DNA of 64,000 nucleotides from JAUXEH01 sp965533275 (GCA_965533275.1 CBESWG010000008.1:1-64000); one strand, 5' to 3'; numbered from the stretch's first letter, positions 32,510 to 41,946 are shown. A program made the numbers and translations. Notes: a model not told the origin generated them from the letters alone.

Positions 32510-35500
32510 CTATTTGATCACCGGGAAGTCCTGGGCGTTGAGCATCCGATTGAGCTCGGGGATGTCTCTATCCCGGATCTCCGCTGCTGTCTGCAGCAGC
32601 GGCTCGACCACACCCTTGATATAACTAAAATGATCGATCTGGGTCTGGGTGGGCGCTCCTTGATAGCGGCTCACCGAGCCCCGGAGGCGGGACAGCTGTT
32701 CGGGGAGCGTGCCTCCGCGCAGCGCCACCATCACTGGGCGGCGGTATCCTGTACGGCCCTCCACGCTGTAGGAATAGGTCGTGCGGATGATTTTCACTTC
32801 TTTCTGGATGGCCTGGAGCTTCTCGCTCAGCGCCGTATCTGTGATTCCAGCGGACTTGAGCCGGCTCCCCACGTCCTTGAGCTGTGCATCCAGGGCCTCC
32901 ATTTCCCGTATCAGGAGGGCCCCCTTCTGGTTCAGGGCGGCGATCTCCCTGACAAACTCACGGTTGAGCCGCCGTTCTTCCAGGGTGAAGGTATGGTTCG
33001 GATCGGCCCTGACCGTGAAGGCCTTCTCGAACCGATCCTCGCCCAGCTCCAGCACGACCGTGTATTCCCCCGGATAGCAGTAGGATCCCCCGAACGATCT
33101 CCGGCGGCCCTGAGAAGGTACGGAGGCTGCGGGCGCCTCGCCCTGGACACGGAGGTTCCATGTGACGGTGTTGAGCCCCTTGTTGCGCGAACCCCGCAGG
33201 GTCTGGACGCTGTTTCCTGCGCTGTCTACCACTGTCAGCGAGAACGGCGTCCCGGAGGCAGGCTTTTCCTTGAGATAGTAACTGACCTTGGCCCCCGGCC
33301 TCGGATTGGGGGCAGTGAACTGGTGCGGTCCTGAATACATGGAGTTGCCCTTCATGGAATGGAGCGTGACGGGTCGTATGTCAAACAGCGTGCAGTCGGA
33401 GGCGATCGTTTCCGCCGTCAGGCCCTGCAGGGAGGAGATGTCGTCCAATACCCACAGCCCCCGGCCGTGGGTTCCCACCAGCAGGTCATGGTCCCGGGGG
33501 TGAACCTGAATGTCGCGCACCGCGACGGTCGGGAAGCCGTTCCGGAAGGGAACCCACTCCTTCCCTCCGTCGATGCTCAAGAAAAGCCCGAATTCGGTGC
33601 CCGCATAGAGCAGGCCCGGGTTGACGGGATCCTCGCGCACCACGTGCAAATAGCCAACGGCGGGGAGGCCGCCGGCCAGAGAGGTCCAGGTCCGGCCGAA
33701 ATCCTCTGTCTTGTAGACATAGGGCCTGTAGTCGTCCCAGCGGTGATGGTCGAAGCAGGCATAGGCGGTCCCCTCCGCGAAATGGGACGCCTCGATGCGT
33801 GTCACCCAGCTGGCTTGGGGCAGGCCTTTGATGTTCCCGGTGAGGTCGGTCCAGGTGCCGCCGCCGTCCCGGGTCAGCTGCACCAGGCCGTCGTCCGTCC
33901 CGATCCAGATCAGGCCCTGCTTAAGGGGCGATTCGGAGATCGTGTAGATCGTGCAGTGGATCTCGGCACCTGTGTTGTCGGGTGTCACCCCCCCGGAATC
34001 CTTCTGTTTCTCCAGATCGTTGGAGCTGAGATCGGGGCTGATCTTCTCCCAGGAACGGCCACCGTCTGTGGTCTTGAACAGGAAGTTGCCTCCAAAATAA
34101 ACCACTCGCCGGTCATGGGAAGACAGCAGGATGGGCGAGTTCCAGTTGAAGCGGTGGGGGGGCTCATCCAGAGGGGCCACGGGCTTGATGTCCTGGGAAT
34201 CTCCCGTCCTGACGTCGTAGCGCGTGATCCCGCCCATGTGGGCGTTGCGGAAGACCGTGGAGTAGTCCTCCGGATCCGGCTGGATGTAGAAGCCGTCACC
34301 CCCGCCGATCGCATACCAGTGGAAGTTCATGATCCCGCTGGGATCGAGGGAGTTGACCGGAGCGCCCCAGCTGCCATTGTCCTGCAGCCCCACATACACA
34401 TAGTAGGGATCCCGCATGTCGTAGCCCACCTGATAGACCTCGGACCAGGCGCCGGCCCGCACGCTGTGCCAGGATTTTCCACCGTCATAGGAGATGTCGA
34501 TGCCGCCGTCGTTTCCATCCAGCAGGTGTTGAGAGTTGTGGGGATCGACCCAGAACATGTGATGGTCGGGGTGGGTCCCTCCCGAGATGCCGGAGAAGGT
34601 CTTGCCGCCGTCACGGGACACGAAGGAGGATCCGGAATACACGTACACCACCAGGTCGTTGTTGGGATCCAGAGTGATCTTGCTGTAGTAGAACGGCCGG
34701 AAGTTCACCCGGTCATAGATCTGCTTGTCGCCCATGCGTTTCCAGGTCTCTCCTTTGTCCTCGGATCGGAAGATCCCGCTGTTTGCGTTTTCCACCAGGG
34801 CGTAGACCACCTCGGGCCGGCTGCGGCACACATCCAGCCCGATGCGGCCGTAGTTTCCAGAGGGCAGCCCCTTATGGATCTTTCTCCAGGTTTCCCCTCC
34901 ATCCGTGGTCTTGTAGATGGCGCTGCCGGGGCCTCCGCTGCGGAAGTGGAAGGGCTTGCGGCGGAAGTCCCAGGTCGCGGCATACAGGATGCGGCTGTTG
35001 GAAGGGTCCACGGCCAGGTCGCAGACTCCCGTGGATTCGTCCACATACAGGACCTTCTCCCATGTCTTCCCCCCATCCGTGGTCTTGAACAGGCCACGCT
35101 CCTCGTTGGGGCCCCACAGGTGGCCCAGGGCCCCGATGTAGACGATATCGGGATCGTTGCGGTCGATGAGGATCTGGGAGATGTGCCGAGTGTTTTCGAG
35201 CCCCATGTTCTTCCAGGTCCTCCCGCCGTCCTCGGATTTGTACACGCCGTCCCCGATCCCGACGCTGTTGCGGGAGGTGCCCTCTCCGGTCCCGACCCAG
35301 ACGATGTCGGGATGGCTCTGGGACACATCCACGGCCCCCACTGCCACCGAGCTTTCCAGGTGGAAGGAAGGCTCCCAGGTGATCCCCGCATTGACCGACT
35401 TCCAGACTCCGCTGGGGCCTATGGCCGCATAGATGACGGAGGTGTTGCTCTCCACCACGGCAAAATCCACGACCCTGCCTCCCATGATGGCAGGCCCGAC

Positions 35501-35644
35501 ATTACGCATCTCCAGTTTCTTTACGACCTCGGCGAAGAGAGAGTCCGTGGATCCACTCTGTGCCGCAAAAACCGGGATATAAAAAGACAGAGCCAGAAAA
35601 ATTACGCCGCCCAAAAGCCTGAATACTCGAGAATGTCTGAACAC
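32510..35644 (-). CDS. Large secreted BNR/sortilin-type beta-propeller protein (glycosyl-hydrolase-like)
   Basis: This 1044-residue protein starts with a signal peptide and carries more than eight Asp-box repeats of the form S/T-x-D-x-G-x-x-W (YKSEDGGRTWKNM, FKTTDGGKTWEKV, YKTTDGGETWRKI, FRSEDKGETWKRM). These cover about residues 30-760. The C-terminal third is beta- and then helix-rich (RAIAALNQKG-like, IREMEALDAQLKDVGSRL). Proteins of this build (VPS10/sortilin-like) are abundant in Acidobacteria-like genomes; many are annotated as glycosyl hydrolases without biochemical support. The start is GTG at 35644 with AAAGGAGG five bases before. Confidence 0.88.
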   Translation of the reverse strand: MFRHSRVFRLLGGVIFLALSFYIPVFAAQSGSTDSLFAEVVKKLEMRNVGPAIMGGRVVDFAVVESNTSVIYAAIGPSGVWKSVNAGITWEPSFHLESSVAVGAVDVSQSHPDIVWVGTGEGTSRNSVGIGDGVYKSEDGGRTWKNMGLENTRHISQILIDRNDPDIVYIGALGHLWGPNEERGLFKTTDGGKTWEKVLYVDESTGVCDLAVDPSNSRILYAATWDFRRKPFHFRSGGPGSAIYKTTDGGETWRKIHKGLPSGNYGRIGLDVCRSRPEVVYALVENANSGIFRSEDKGETWKRMGDKQIYDRVNFRPFYYSKITLDPNNDLVVYVYSGSSFVSRDGGKTFSGISGGTHPDHHMFWVDPHNSQHLLDGNDGGIDISYDGGKSWHSVRAGAWSEVYQVGYDMRDPYYVYVGLQDNGSWGAPVNSLDPSGIMNFHWYAIGGGDGFYIQPDPEDYSTVFRNAHMGGITRYDVRTGDSQDIKPVAPLDEPPHRFNWNSPILLSSHDRRVVYFGGNFLFKTTDGGRSWEKISPDLSSNDLEKQKDSGGVTPDNTGAEIHCTIYTISESPLKQGLIWIGTDDGLVQLTRDGGGTWTDLTGNIKGLPQASWVTRIEASHFAEGTAYACFDHHRWDDYRPYVYKTEDFGRTWTSLAGGLPAVGYLHVVREDPVNPGLLYAGTEFGLFLSIDGGKEWVPFRNGFPTVAVRDIQVHPRDHDLLVGTHGRGLWVLDDISSLQGLTAETIASDCTLFDIRPVTLHSMKGNSMYSGPHQFTAPNPRPGAKVSYYLKEKPASGTPFSLTVVDSAGNSVQTLRGSRNKGLNTVTWNLRVQGEAPAASVPSQGRRRSFGGSYCYPGEYTVVLELGEDRFEKAFTVRADPNHTFTLEERRLNREFVREIAALNQKGALLIREMEALDAQLKDVGSRLKSAGITDTALSEKLQAIQKEVKIIRTTYSYSVEGRTGYRRPVMVALRGGTLPEQLSRLRGSVSRYQGAPTQTQIDHFSYIKGVVEPLLQTAAEIRDRDIPELNRMLNAQDFPVIK

Positions 35645-35959
35645 GGACGCCTCCTTTATTCGTTTGTTATTAATATGTTTTTTTGTTTGATAGCTTTTCT
35701 GCTCATTAAACCTGGATTATTACTTGCGATTCGTGCCTGATCCCGGATGGCTCAAACAGGCACAGCAATGCCCTATGCTGGGGAGATATACTTGAGAAGA
35801 ATCGGGGCCTCGGAGTTCCATCCGTCACAAAATAGCTTATATCAAAATGGGGGGACGGCGTAAAGCACACAGTGAGGATTGTATTTTCCAAACAGAAGAC
35901 CCACCCATCCACCCCATGTGCTTGGAATACACAATCCAGCACATTCCGCGATGTGGGTT
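35645..35959. other. Intergenic region between the BNR protein and IcmF genes
   Basis: This stretch is A/T-rich next to the BNR gene and must hold its promoter; CATATTAAT near 35665-35675 on the minus strand is a possible -10, but I see no matching -35. The rest shows no gene or terminator I would defend. It also forms the downstream region of the IcmF gene. Confidence 0.4.
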
Positions 35960-38900
35960 TCACATGTTGCGGCGGTACTGCCCGCCCACACCGTACAGGG
36001 CCCGGGTGATCTGGCCGAGCGAACAGGAGCGCACGGTGTTCATCAGTTCGGCAAAGATGTTTCCGCCGGCGAGGGCCACCTGCTGGAGCCTCTCTAAGGC
36101 GTCCGGAGCGTCATGAGCGTTCCTCTTCTGGAACTCATCCAAGCGCTGGAGCTGTGACTCCTTTTCTTCTTCCGTAGCCCGAGAGAGGGGGATGCAGGTC
36201 TGGGCAGCCAGGTTTTCGGCTTCCCCAGCATCGGGACTGCGAAACGTGTTGACACCCACAACAGGGAGCTCGCCCGTATGCTTGAGCATCTCGTAGTGCA
36301 TGGACTCTTCCTGGATGCGGCTGCGCTGGTAGCCTGTTTCCATGGCGCCCAGTACACCGCCACGCTCGGAGATGCGGTCGAACTCCAGGAGCACGGCCTC
36401 TTCTACAAGCCGGGTCAGCTCCTCGACGACGAAGCTGCCCTGCAGAGGATTCTCGTTCTTGGCCAGCCCCCATTCGCGGTTGATGATGAGCTGGATGGCC
36501 AGGGCCCGACGCACGGATTCGTCGCTGGGAGTGGTGATGGCCTCGTCATATGCGTTGGTATGGAGGCTGTTGCAGTTGTCATAGACCGCACACAGGGCCT
36601 GGAGGGTGGTGCGGATGTCGTTGAACTGGATCTCCTGGCTGTGGAGCGAACGGCCCGAAGTCTGGATGTGATACTTGAGCATCTGGGAGCGCGGTGAAGC
36701 CTGGTAGCGGTCGCGCATGGCGATGGCCCAGATGCGGCGGGCCACTCGGCCGATCACGGTGTACTCGGGATCCATGCCGTTGGAGAAGAAAAAGGACAGG
36801 TTGGGCCCGAAGCTGTCGAGAGGCATACCCCGGGAGCGGTAGTACTCGACATAGGTGAACCCGTTGGAGAGGGTCAGCGCCAGCTGTGTGATGGGATTGG
36901 CACCGGCCTCGGCGATGTGATAGCCGGAGATGGAGACGGAGTAGAAGTTGCGCACGTCGTTCTGGATGAAGTATTCCTGGATATCTCCCATCATACGGAG
37001 TGCGAAATCCGTGGAGAATATGCACGTGTTCTGGCCCTGGTCTTCCTTCAGGATGTCGGCCTGGACAGTGCCACGGACCTTGGTGAGGACATCGGCCCGG
37101 ATGATCTGATACTGCTCATCCGAGGGCGCCCGACCGTTCTCCTGTTTGAACCGGTCTACCTGCTGATCGATGGCCGTGTTGAGGAACATGGCCAGGATCA
37201 TGGGAGCGGGGCCGTTGATGGTCATGGAGACCGATGTAGTGGGAGCGCTCAGGTCGAATCCGCCGTATAAAACTTTGACGTCGTCGAGGGTACAGATGCT
37301 GACACCGGAGGTCCCGACCTTGCCATAGATGTCGGGGCGTTCTTCCGGATCACATCCGTAAAGCGTGACGGAATCGAAGGCTGTGGACAGGCGTTTGGCC
37401 TCGTAGTTCGCCGACAGCAGCTTGAAGCGGCGGTTGGTGCGGGCCGGATCGCCCTCACCGGCGAACATGCGCGTCGGATCCTCTCCCACCCTCTTTAGGG
37501 GAAAGACGCCCGCTGTAAAAGGAAAATAGCCGGGGACGTTTTCTTCCCGCATCCAGCGATAGATCTCTCCGGGATCCTGGAACCGGGGAAGTGCGATCTT
37601 GGGGATCCTCTGATGGGAGAGCGACTCTGTGGAGAGAGGGCGCTTGATGTCGCAGCTTCGGACCTCATAACACAGTTCGTCACAGGAATACTTTTCCCGC
37701 AGCTCCTCCCATTCCTCCAGGAGCCGGCGGGTTTCTTTGTGGACTTTTTCTTCGGCCAGGGCGACTTCTCTTTTCAACCCGTCCAGACTTCCCCCTTCTG
37801 ATTCCCACCCTCCCGATGGGCTAGGGGTGTGATTTCCCTCCCCCGAAGAGTCTGCCTGAGGATCCCGCTCTGCCATCATTTTGAGGCTTTCGGCGAGGTG
37901 CCACCGGGTGCGGACAGCATCCGCCTGTTCTTCTGTGCCCTGGTGGTAGTCACGTACGGCCTCGGCGATCTCCGCCAAATAGCGAGTGCGCTCGGGTGGG
38001 ACGATGATGGCCTTGGAGGTGGAGGTCTTGTTTTTGAGGCGGGGAGGCTGGATGTCGAAAGAGACACCGGATTTTTCGGACAGGAGTGCCAGGAGGGCCT
38101 GATAGAACGCGGACACGCCGTCGTCGTTGAACTTGGACGCGATGGTACCGAAGACCGGCAGCTCCTCGGGATCGTTTTCAAAGGCATTGCGGTTCCTCTG
38201 TACCTGCTTGCGGACATCCCGCACCGCGTCTTCGCCTCCTCTCTTCTCATACTTGTTGATCACCACCAGGTCGGCGAAGTCGAGCATGTCGATCTTCTCT
38301 AGCTGGGATGCTGCACCATATTCGCTTGTCATGACGTAGACGGAGAGGTCGACGAGGTCGATGATGCGCGAGTCCCCCTGGCCGATCCCGGCCGTCTCGA
38401 TCAGGATGAGGTCGAAGCCCGCGGACCGGAGCACATCCAGGACCTCGGGCAGGGCCTCGGGGACCTCGGTCTGTGACTGGCGCGTCGCCAGAGAGCGGAG
38501 GTACACGCGCTGGTCATTGATGGCATTCATCCGGATGCGGTCTCCCAGCAGGGCGCCGCCGGTCTTCCGGCGCGAGGGATCGCAACTGACGATGGCCACG
38601 TGGATTTCCGGGATGTCACGCAGGATGCGCTGGATCAATTCATCTGTGAGGGAGGATTTGCCCGCGCCACCGGTCCCCGTGATCCCGACCACTGGAACGG
38701 TCCGGGATGGCTTCAGCTCGCGCAGCTTCGACTGGATCTCGGAAAGGTCACCAAATTCCCCGGCCTTGGCCAGTTCGACAGCAGTGATCGCCCTGGCCAC
38801 CTGGCCGGGATCTTCAGGGGATAGCCGGGCAAAGTCCGGGGCCTCTTTAGCTGCGGTACAGAAGTCCATGCGCTCCACCATGTGGTTGATGATGCCCTGC

Positions 38901-39298
38901 AACCCCATGCGGGTGCCATCCTCCGGAGAGTAGATCTTGGCCACGCCATAGTCCTCCAGTTCCTGGATCTCCTCGGGGATGATGACCCCGCCCCCGCCCC
39001 CGAAAACCCGGATGTGGGAGGCGCCCCGTTCCCGCAAGAGGTCGATCATGTACTTGTAGTACTCGAGGTGGCCTCCTTGATACGACGAGACGGCGATGCC
39101 CTGGACGTCCTCTTCGATGGCCGTAGCCACGATCTCCTGTACCGAGCGGTTGTGTCCCAGGTGGATGACCTCAACGCCCGTGGTCTGCAGGATGCGGCGG
39201 ATGATGCCGATGGCCGCGTCATGCCCATCAAACAGGGAGGTGGCCGTAACGGTGCGGATGGGATTCTTGGGCCGATAGGGCTCGGGTTCTTGACTCAT
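35960..39298 (-). CDS. icmF: Fused isobutyryl-CoA mutase (IcmF): B12-binding domain, G-protein chaperone and mutase in one chain
   Basis: The order in the 1112 residues is: cobalamin-binding domain (about 10-145) with the base-off His in SLFDGHDAAIG and VEVIHLGHNRSVQEIV; MeaB-like GTPase (about 165-450) with P-loop GITGTGGAGKSSLTDEL and NKYEKRGGEDAV; a linker; and the CoA-mutase barrel (about 560 onwards; STAFDSVTLYGCDPEERPDI, TTSVSMTINGPAPMILAMFL). This exact fusion defines IcmF, which interconverts isobutyryl-CoA and n-butyryl-CoA; some members also act on isovaleryl/pivalyl-CoA. The ATG at 39298 overlaps the stop of the TetR gene (ATGA). The role is probably in valine-derived acyl-CoA or butyrate metabolism. 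Confidence 0.96.
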   Translation of the reverse strand: MSQEPEPYRPKNPIRTVTATSLFDGHDAAIGIIRRILQTTGVEVIHLGHNRSVQEIVATAIEEDVQGIAVSSYQGGHLEYYKYMIDLLRERGASHIRVFGGGGGVIIPEEIQELEDYGVAKIYSPEDGTRMGLQGIINHMVERMDFCTAAKEAPDFARLSPEDPGQVARAITAVELAKAGEFGDLSEIQSKLRELKPSRTVPVVGITGTGGAGKSSLTDELIQRILRDIPEIHVAIVSCDPSRRKTGGALLGDRIRMNAINDQRVYLRSLATRQSQTEVPEALPEVLDVLRSAGFDLILIETAGIGQGDSRIIDLVDLSVYVMTSEYGAASQLEKIDMLDFADLVVINKYEKRGGEDAVRDVRKQVQRNRNAFENDPEELPVFGTIASKFNDDGVSAFYQALLALLSEKSGVSFDIQPPRLKNKTSTSKAIIVPPERTRYLAEIAEAVRDYHQGTEEQADAVRTRWHLAESLKMMAERDPQADSSGEGNHTPSPSGGWESEGGSLDGLKREVALAEEKVHKETRRLLEEWEELREKYSCDELCYEVRSCDIKRPLSTESLSHQRIPKIALPRFQDPGEIYRWMREENVPGYFPFTAGVFPLKRVGEDPTRMFAGEGDPARTNRRFKLLSANYEAKRLSTAFDSVTLYGCDPEERPDIYGKVGTSGVSICTLDDVKVLYGGFDLSAPTTSVSMTINGPAPMILAMFLNTAIDQQVDRFKQENGRAPSDEQYQIIRADVLTKVRGTVQADILKEDQGQNTCIFSTDFALRMMGDIQEYFIQNDVRNFYSVSISGYHIAEAGANPITQLALTLSNGFTYVEYYRSRGMPLDSFGPNLSFFFSNGMDPEYTVIGRVARRIWAIAMRDRYQASPRSQMLKYHIQTSGRSLHSQEIQFNDIRTTLQALCAVYDNCNSLHTNAYDEAITTPSDESVRRALAIQLIINREWGLAKNENPLQGSFVVEELTRLVEEAVLLEFDRISERGGVLGAMETGYQRSRIQEESMHYEMLKHTGELPVVGVNTFRSPDAGEAENLAAQTCIPLSRATEEEKESQLQRLDEFQKRNAHDAPDALERLQQVALAGGNIFAELMNTVRSCSLGQITRALYGVGGQYRRNM

Positions 39299-39951
39299 GG
39301 TGACTCCTTCTTGGCAAATATGCCCAGGATAAAATCGGTCTGCCGCTTGGTGTAGTCCTCGATGGTAAAGTGGCGCGACAGGAACCAGCGCCGGAAGGTC
39401 CACATGTGTCCGAGCACTGTGATGTTGTGGGCGATGAGATCCAGGGAGCGGCGAGGGAGGCGCGGGAGGTCGCCGGAACGAGCCAGCCGGGCCAGGGTAG
39501 CGACGAAAATGTTGGTCAGCTTGACCTCGTTCTCCAGCACGCGGTTCCGCCACTGCTCGGGGAGCGCCTTGGTCTCCTGATATACCAGCAGGATGTGGTC
39601 GCTCATGCGGTCACAGACCAGGAAATATTCGCGGATCATGGCCGCGAGAACGTTTCGGCCTCCGGACACGCGCTGGACGGCCTCGGCCACGGCAGCCTCC
39701 ACTTCGGCATGGATGGCGTCACACACGAGGTAGAGCACATCCTCCTTGGTAGACACGTATTCATAGAGGAGCCCGGTGGAGATCCCGGACTCGCGGGCGA
39801 TCTCGCGGGTAGTGGTCTTGTGGAAGCCCTTTGCGATAAAGAGCCTGACGGCGGCGTCTACGATCTGACGGCGGCGGCGGCCGATGAGATCCGGGTCCTT
39901 CACATGAGAGGGGATATCCTCGACCTTCCGCATATCTTCTGTTTTACCCAT
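39295..39951 (-). CDS. TetR/AcrR-family transcriptional regulator (FadR/acyl-CoA type)
   Basis: The N-terminal helix-turn-helix reads RRRQIVDAAVRLFIAKGFHK, TREIARESGISTGLLYEYVS in this 218-residue repressor. The C-terminal ligand domain resembles acyl-CoA-sensing members, as expected from its translational coupling to icmF. A palindromic operator at 39957-39974 overlaps its leader immediately behind a sigma-70 promoter at 39976-40005, which implies autorepression and shared control of icmF. An acyl-CoA inducer is inferred from context. Confidence 0.9.
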   Translation of the reverse strand: MGKTEDMRKVEDIPSHVKDPDLIGRRRRQIVDAAVRLFIAKGFHKTTTREIARESGISTGLLYEYVSTKEDVLYLVCDAIHAEVEAAVAEAVQRVSGGRNVLAAMIREYFLVCDRMSDHILLVYQETKALPEQWRNRVLENEVKLTNIFVATLARLARSGDLPRLPRRSLDLIAHNITVLGHMWTFRRWFLSRHFTIEDYTKRQTDFILGIFAKKESP

Positions 39952-39956
39952 GGCTA

Positions 39957-39974
39957 ATTGAGCGAGCGCTCAAT
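39957..39974. promoter_or_regulatory. Palindromic TetR-type operator of the TetR-icmF operon
   Basis: ATTGAGCG-AG-CGCTCAAT is a perfect 8-bp inverted repeat with a 2-bp centre. It sits between the -10 box and the start codon of the TetR gene, six bases from the ATG, so bound repressor would block initiation. Confidence 0.78.
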
Positions 39975-39975
39975 C

Positions 39976-40005
39976 AGTCTACTGCAGACAGAAACACGCT
40001 GTCAA
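39976..40005 (-). promoter_or_regulatory. Sigma-70 promoter of the TetR-icmF operon
   Basis: On the minus strand a perfect TTGACA (40005-40000), 18-base spacer and TAGACT (39981-39976) lie directly before the operator. Confidence 0.72.
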
Positions 40006-40027
40006 GCAAAATATATGGGATGGGAAG

Positions 40028-40071
40028 AAAAAGGGGCAGGTGCATTCAGGGTTATAAATGCACCTGTCCCC
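40028..40071 (-). terminator. Rho-independent terminator of the aldo/keto reductase gene
   Basis: A hairpin of GGGG plus CAGGTGCAT (40033-40045) with its complement (40058-40071, one bulged base) is followed on the minus strand by UUUUUCUU. It begins nine bases after the reductase stop. The GGGGACAGG core recurs in the hairpin at 47571-47593. Confidence 0.78.
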
Positions 40072-40079
40072 TATAAAAA

Positions 40080-41297
40080 TCAGACAAAGAAATCCGCGGG
40101 CAGGTTCTTGAGCCTTATGATATCCTGGACCCGGCCCTTCACATCGAAGCGCTTGGAACAGGTCACGCTGCAGCTCGAGCAGGGTCCGCAGGGATCGTCG
40201 TCCAGGTCCAGGGACGAAAGCAGCGTGTGGGCCTTCTCCAGGTTGCCGTACCCGTAGGCATACATGTAGCTGCGCATCACATCGGGGATCGGGAGCTGCT
40301 GCGGACACTGCGGCCGGCACAAATCGCAGGCCTGACAGTAAAGGCCCCCCGTCTTCTCGTCCAGCCTGAGGTCGGCATACTCCTCTTCGGTGAATGTCAG
40401 GTCTTCCATGACCGTCAGGTCCAGCTGCATCTGGTCGAAGGTGGTGAAGCCCGGGATGGCCGTGTGCAGGTTGCTGTCCTGCAGGGCGAACTTGAGGGCT
40501 GCCTTCATGTTGATGGGCTCGGTCTTCTCCTTGTCCCAGTACACGCCGGCCTGTGTCTTCATGGCCACGATCCCCAGGCCGGCCTCGGCTGCCTCGGCCA
40601 CGGCCTTGCGCAGGTCTTCGAGGTAGTCCTTGCGGAAGTTGTAGGCCGTGAGGACCACGTCGTAGACTCCCGCCTCTATGGCTGCGCGGATGACCTCGGG
40701 CTCGCCGGCGTGTGTGGTAACCCCGATGAACCGGGCCCTTCCCTTCTTTTTCTCATCCTGCAGGGCCTTGATCATGGGTTCGGACTGGGCGTCCTGTCCC
40801 CGCCTGAGGTTGTGGAGGTACAGGATATCCACGTATTCCAGGCCCAGCCGCTCCAGGCTTTCATCGAACTTGGTCTTGAAGTTTTCCGGCGACGTCTCCG
40901 GCAGGAGGAAGCCGGTCTTGCGGTCGCGGTCGCCCGGGACCTTGGTGGCGAGCACATAGGAGTCCCGCGGCCGGCCCTTGATGACCTGGCCGATCATGGT
41001 CTCGTTGCGGCCGCGCTGATAGCCCCAGGCTGTATCCAGCATCACGATCCCGGCGTCCAGTGCAGCGGCCACCAGGGACGGATTATCGGCATTCATGACT
41101 CCCATACTCACGATGGGCAGCTTGAAGCCAGTCTTCCCCAGAGTTCGGTGGATCATTTTAGGGTCTGCCTGGTCCTGCCGGCGATGCGATCTTCCCTCTT
41201 TACCCTGAAGTACGGGTGCTGCGCTCAGGCCAGCGACACCCGCTAATCCCATCTTCAGAAATGAACGGCGCTGGATCTCAGCTTTTTTTGTGGTCAT
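40080..41297 (-). CDS. Tat-exported aldo/keto reductase with C-terminal Fe-S domain
   Basis: The ATG at 41297 follows AGGAGG by six bases and starts a Tat signal (IQRRSFLKMGLAGVAGLSAA). The barrel has LGKTGFKLPIVSMG, Asp and Tyr in MLDTAWGYQ, Lys in VLATKVPGD and His in ILYLHNLR. The C-terminal clusters are CQACDLCRPQCP and CGPCSSCSVTC, suggesting two [4Fe-4S] centres. It is 405 residues and a distant paralogue of the protein at 16179-17519. It has its own promoter at 41376-41403 and terminator at 40028-40071, so it is monocistronic. Confidence 0.92.
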   Translation of the reverse strand: MTTKKAEIQRRSFLKMGLAGVAGLSAAPVLQGKEGRSHRRQDQADPKMIHRTLGKTGFKLPIVSMGVMNADNPSLVAAALDAGIVMLDTAWGYQRGRNETMIGQVIKGRPRDSYVLATKVPGDRDRKTGFLLPETSPENFKTKFDESLERLGLEYVDILYLHNLRRGQDAQSEPMIKALQDEKKKGRARFIGVTTHAGEPEVIRAAIEAGVYDVVLTAYNFRKDYLEDLRKAVAEAAEAGLGIVAMKTQAGVYWDKEKTEPINMKAALKFALQDSNLHTAIPGFTTFDQMQLDLTVMEDLTFTEEEYADLRLDEKTGGLYCQACDLCRPQCPQQLPIPDVMRSYMYAYGYGNLEKAHTLLSSLDLDDDPCGPCSSCSVTCSKRFDVKGRVQDIIRLKNLPADFFV

Positions 41298-41375
41298 TTG
41301 ATCCCTCCTCGGATATTCCCTTTCAGGTCCTCTCTCTCTATTGGTCTTTCTTTTCATGCAACAATATGCATAGAT

Positions 41376-41403
41376 TCTATAGTTTGCGGGGAAGTGATGT
41401 CAA
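41376..41403 (-). promoter_or_regulatory. Sigma-70 promoter of the 41297 aldo/keto reductase gene
   Basis: On the minus strand TTGACA (41403-41398), 16 bases and TATAGA (41381-41376). An imperfect palindrome, ATGCA-N6-TGCAT at 41356-41371, lies just downstream and could be an operator. Confidence 0.62.
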
Positions 41404-41418
41404 ATCCACCAAAAAATC

Positions 41419-41841
41419 CTATTCTGCCGGCCATGCGGCAGCCAGATCCTCCAGCTCCTTTTTCAGTCCGGCCAGGCGGATTTTCGAGTAGCCGCGGAGG
41501 ACACGGCCCTCACACTCTTCTCGCAGAGCATTGATCCGTTCCTGAACCTCCCTCCCGTCCCCTGTCAGCCGGACGGATCTGCAGCGCCTGTCTGCGACAC
41601 ATTCCGACCTCTCCACAAATCCGCGGCTGAAGAGACGGTCGATGACTCGGCTGCTGCGAGAGAGGGAGAGCTCCATTCGGCGGGCCAGTTCCTGGCAGAT
41701 CACCGTCTCATCCGGTTCAAGACGCCTCAGGGCGAGGTATTCGGCCGGAGAGAGCTGAAGACGCTCCCTTATCATTGCCTCCTGAGACTGGCAGCGCCGG
41801 TTGAGGACCTCCAGGATATCCCACAATTTTTCCTGCGCCAT
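41419..41841 (-). CDS. MarR-family transcriptional regulator
   Basis: The 140-residue protein has the winged-helix core AEYLALRRLEPDETVICQEL, SLSRSSRVIDRLFSRGFVER, the wing DRRCRSVRLTGDG and dimer helices at both ends. Five cysteines, two of them in CVADRRC of the wing, could make it redox-responsive (inference). It is divergent from the FmdB zinc-ribbon gene. An inverted repeat in the promoter of that gene (41882-41897) is the obvious candidate operator. Confidence 0.9.
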   Translation of the reverse strand: MAQEKLWDILEVLNRRCQSQEAMIRERLQLSPAEYLALRRLEPDETVICQELARRMELSLSRSSRVIDRLFSRGFVERSECVADRRCRSVRLTGDGREVQERINALREECEGRVLRGYSKIRLAGLKKELEDLAAAWPAE

Positions 41842-41872
41842 GTTTTATCTCCTGGGAAGTGCTCATTTTTCC

Positions 41873-41902
41873 TTGACATTAGTTGCTGCTAGCAAGTATT
41901 AT
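41873..41902 (+). promoter_or_regulatory. Sigma-70 promoter of the FmdB gene with embedded MarR-type operator
   Basis: A perfect TTGACA (41873-41878), 18-base spacer and TATTAT (41897-41902). The spacer contains AGTTGCT-GCT-AGCAAGT, an inverted repeat with arms TTGCT and AGCAA, of the size bound by MarR dimers. It lies between the divergent MarR and FmdB genes. Confidence 0.7.
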
Positions 41903-41946
41903 ATATCCAGTATCGTCTGTCAAGGTGATTTCATTAGGAGAAAACA

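Noticed and set aside
33359..35740. A long open frame antisense to the BNR-repeat gene (about 790 codons).
   Set aside because: It mirrors the codon bias of the real gene, has no ribosome site or family motifs, and the opposite strand encodes clear Asp-box repeats.
35725..35745. GGCACGAATCGC on the minus strand upstream of the BNR gene as a sigma-54 site.
   Set aside because: The spacing between GG and GC is eight bases and the TTGC element is missing.
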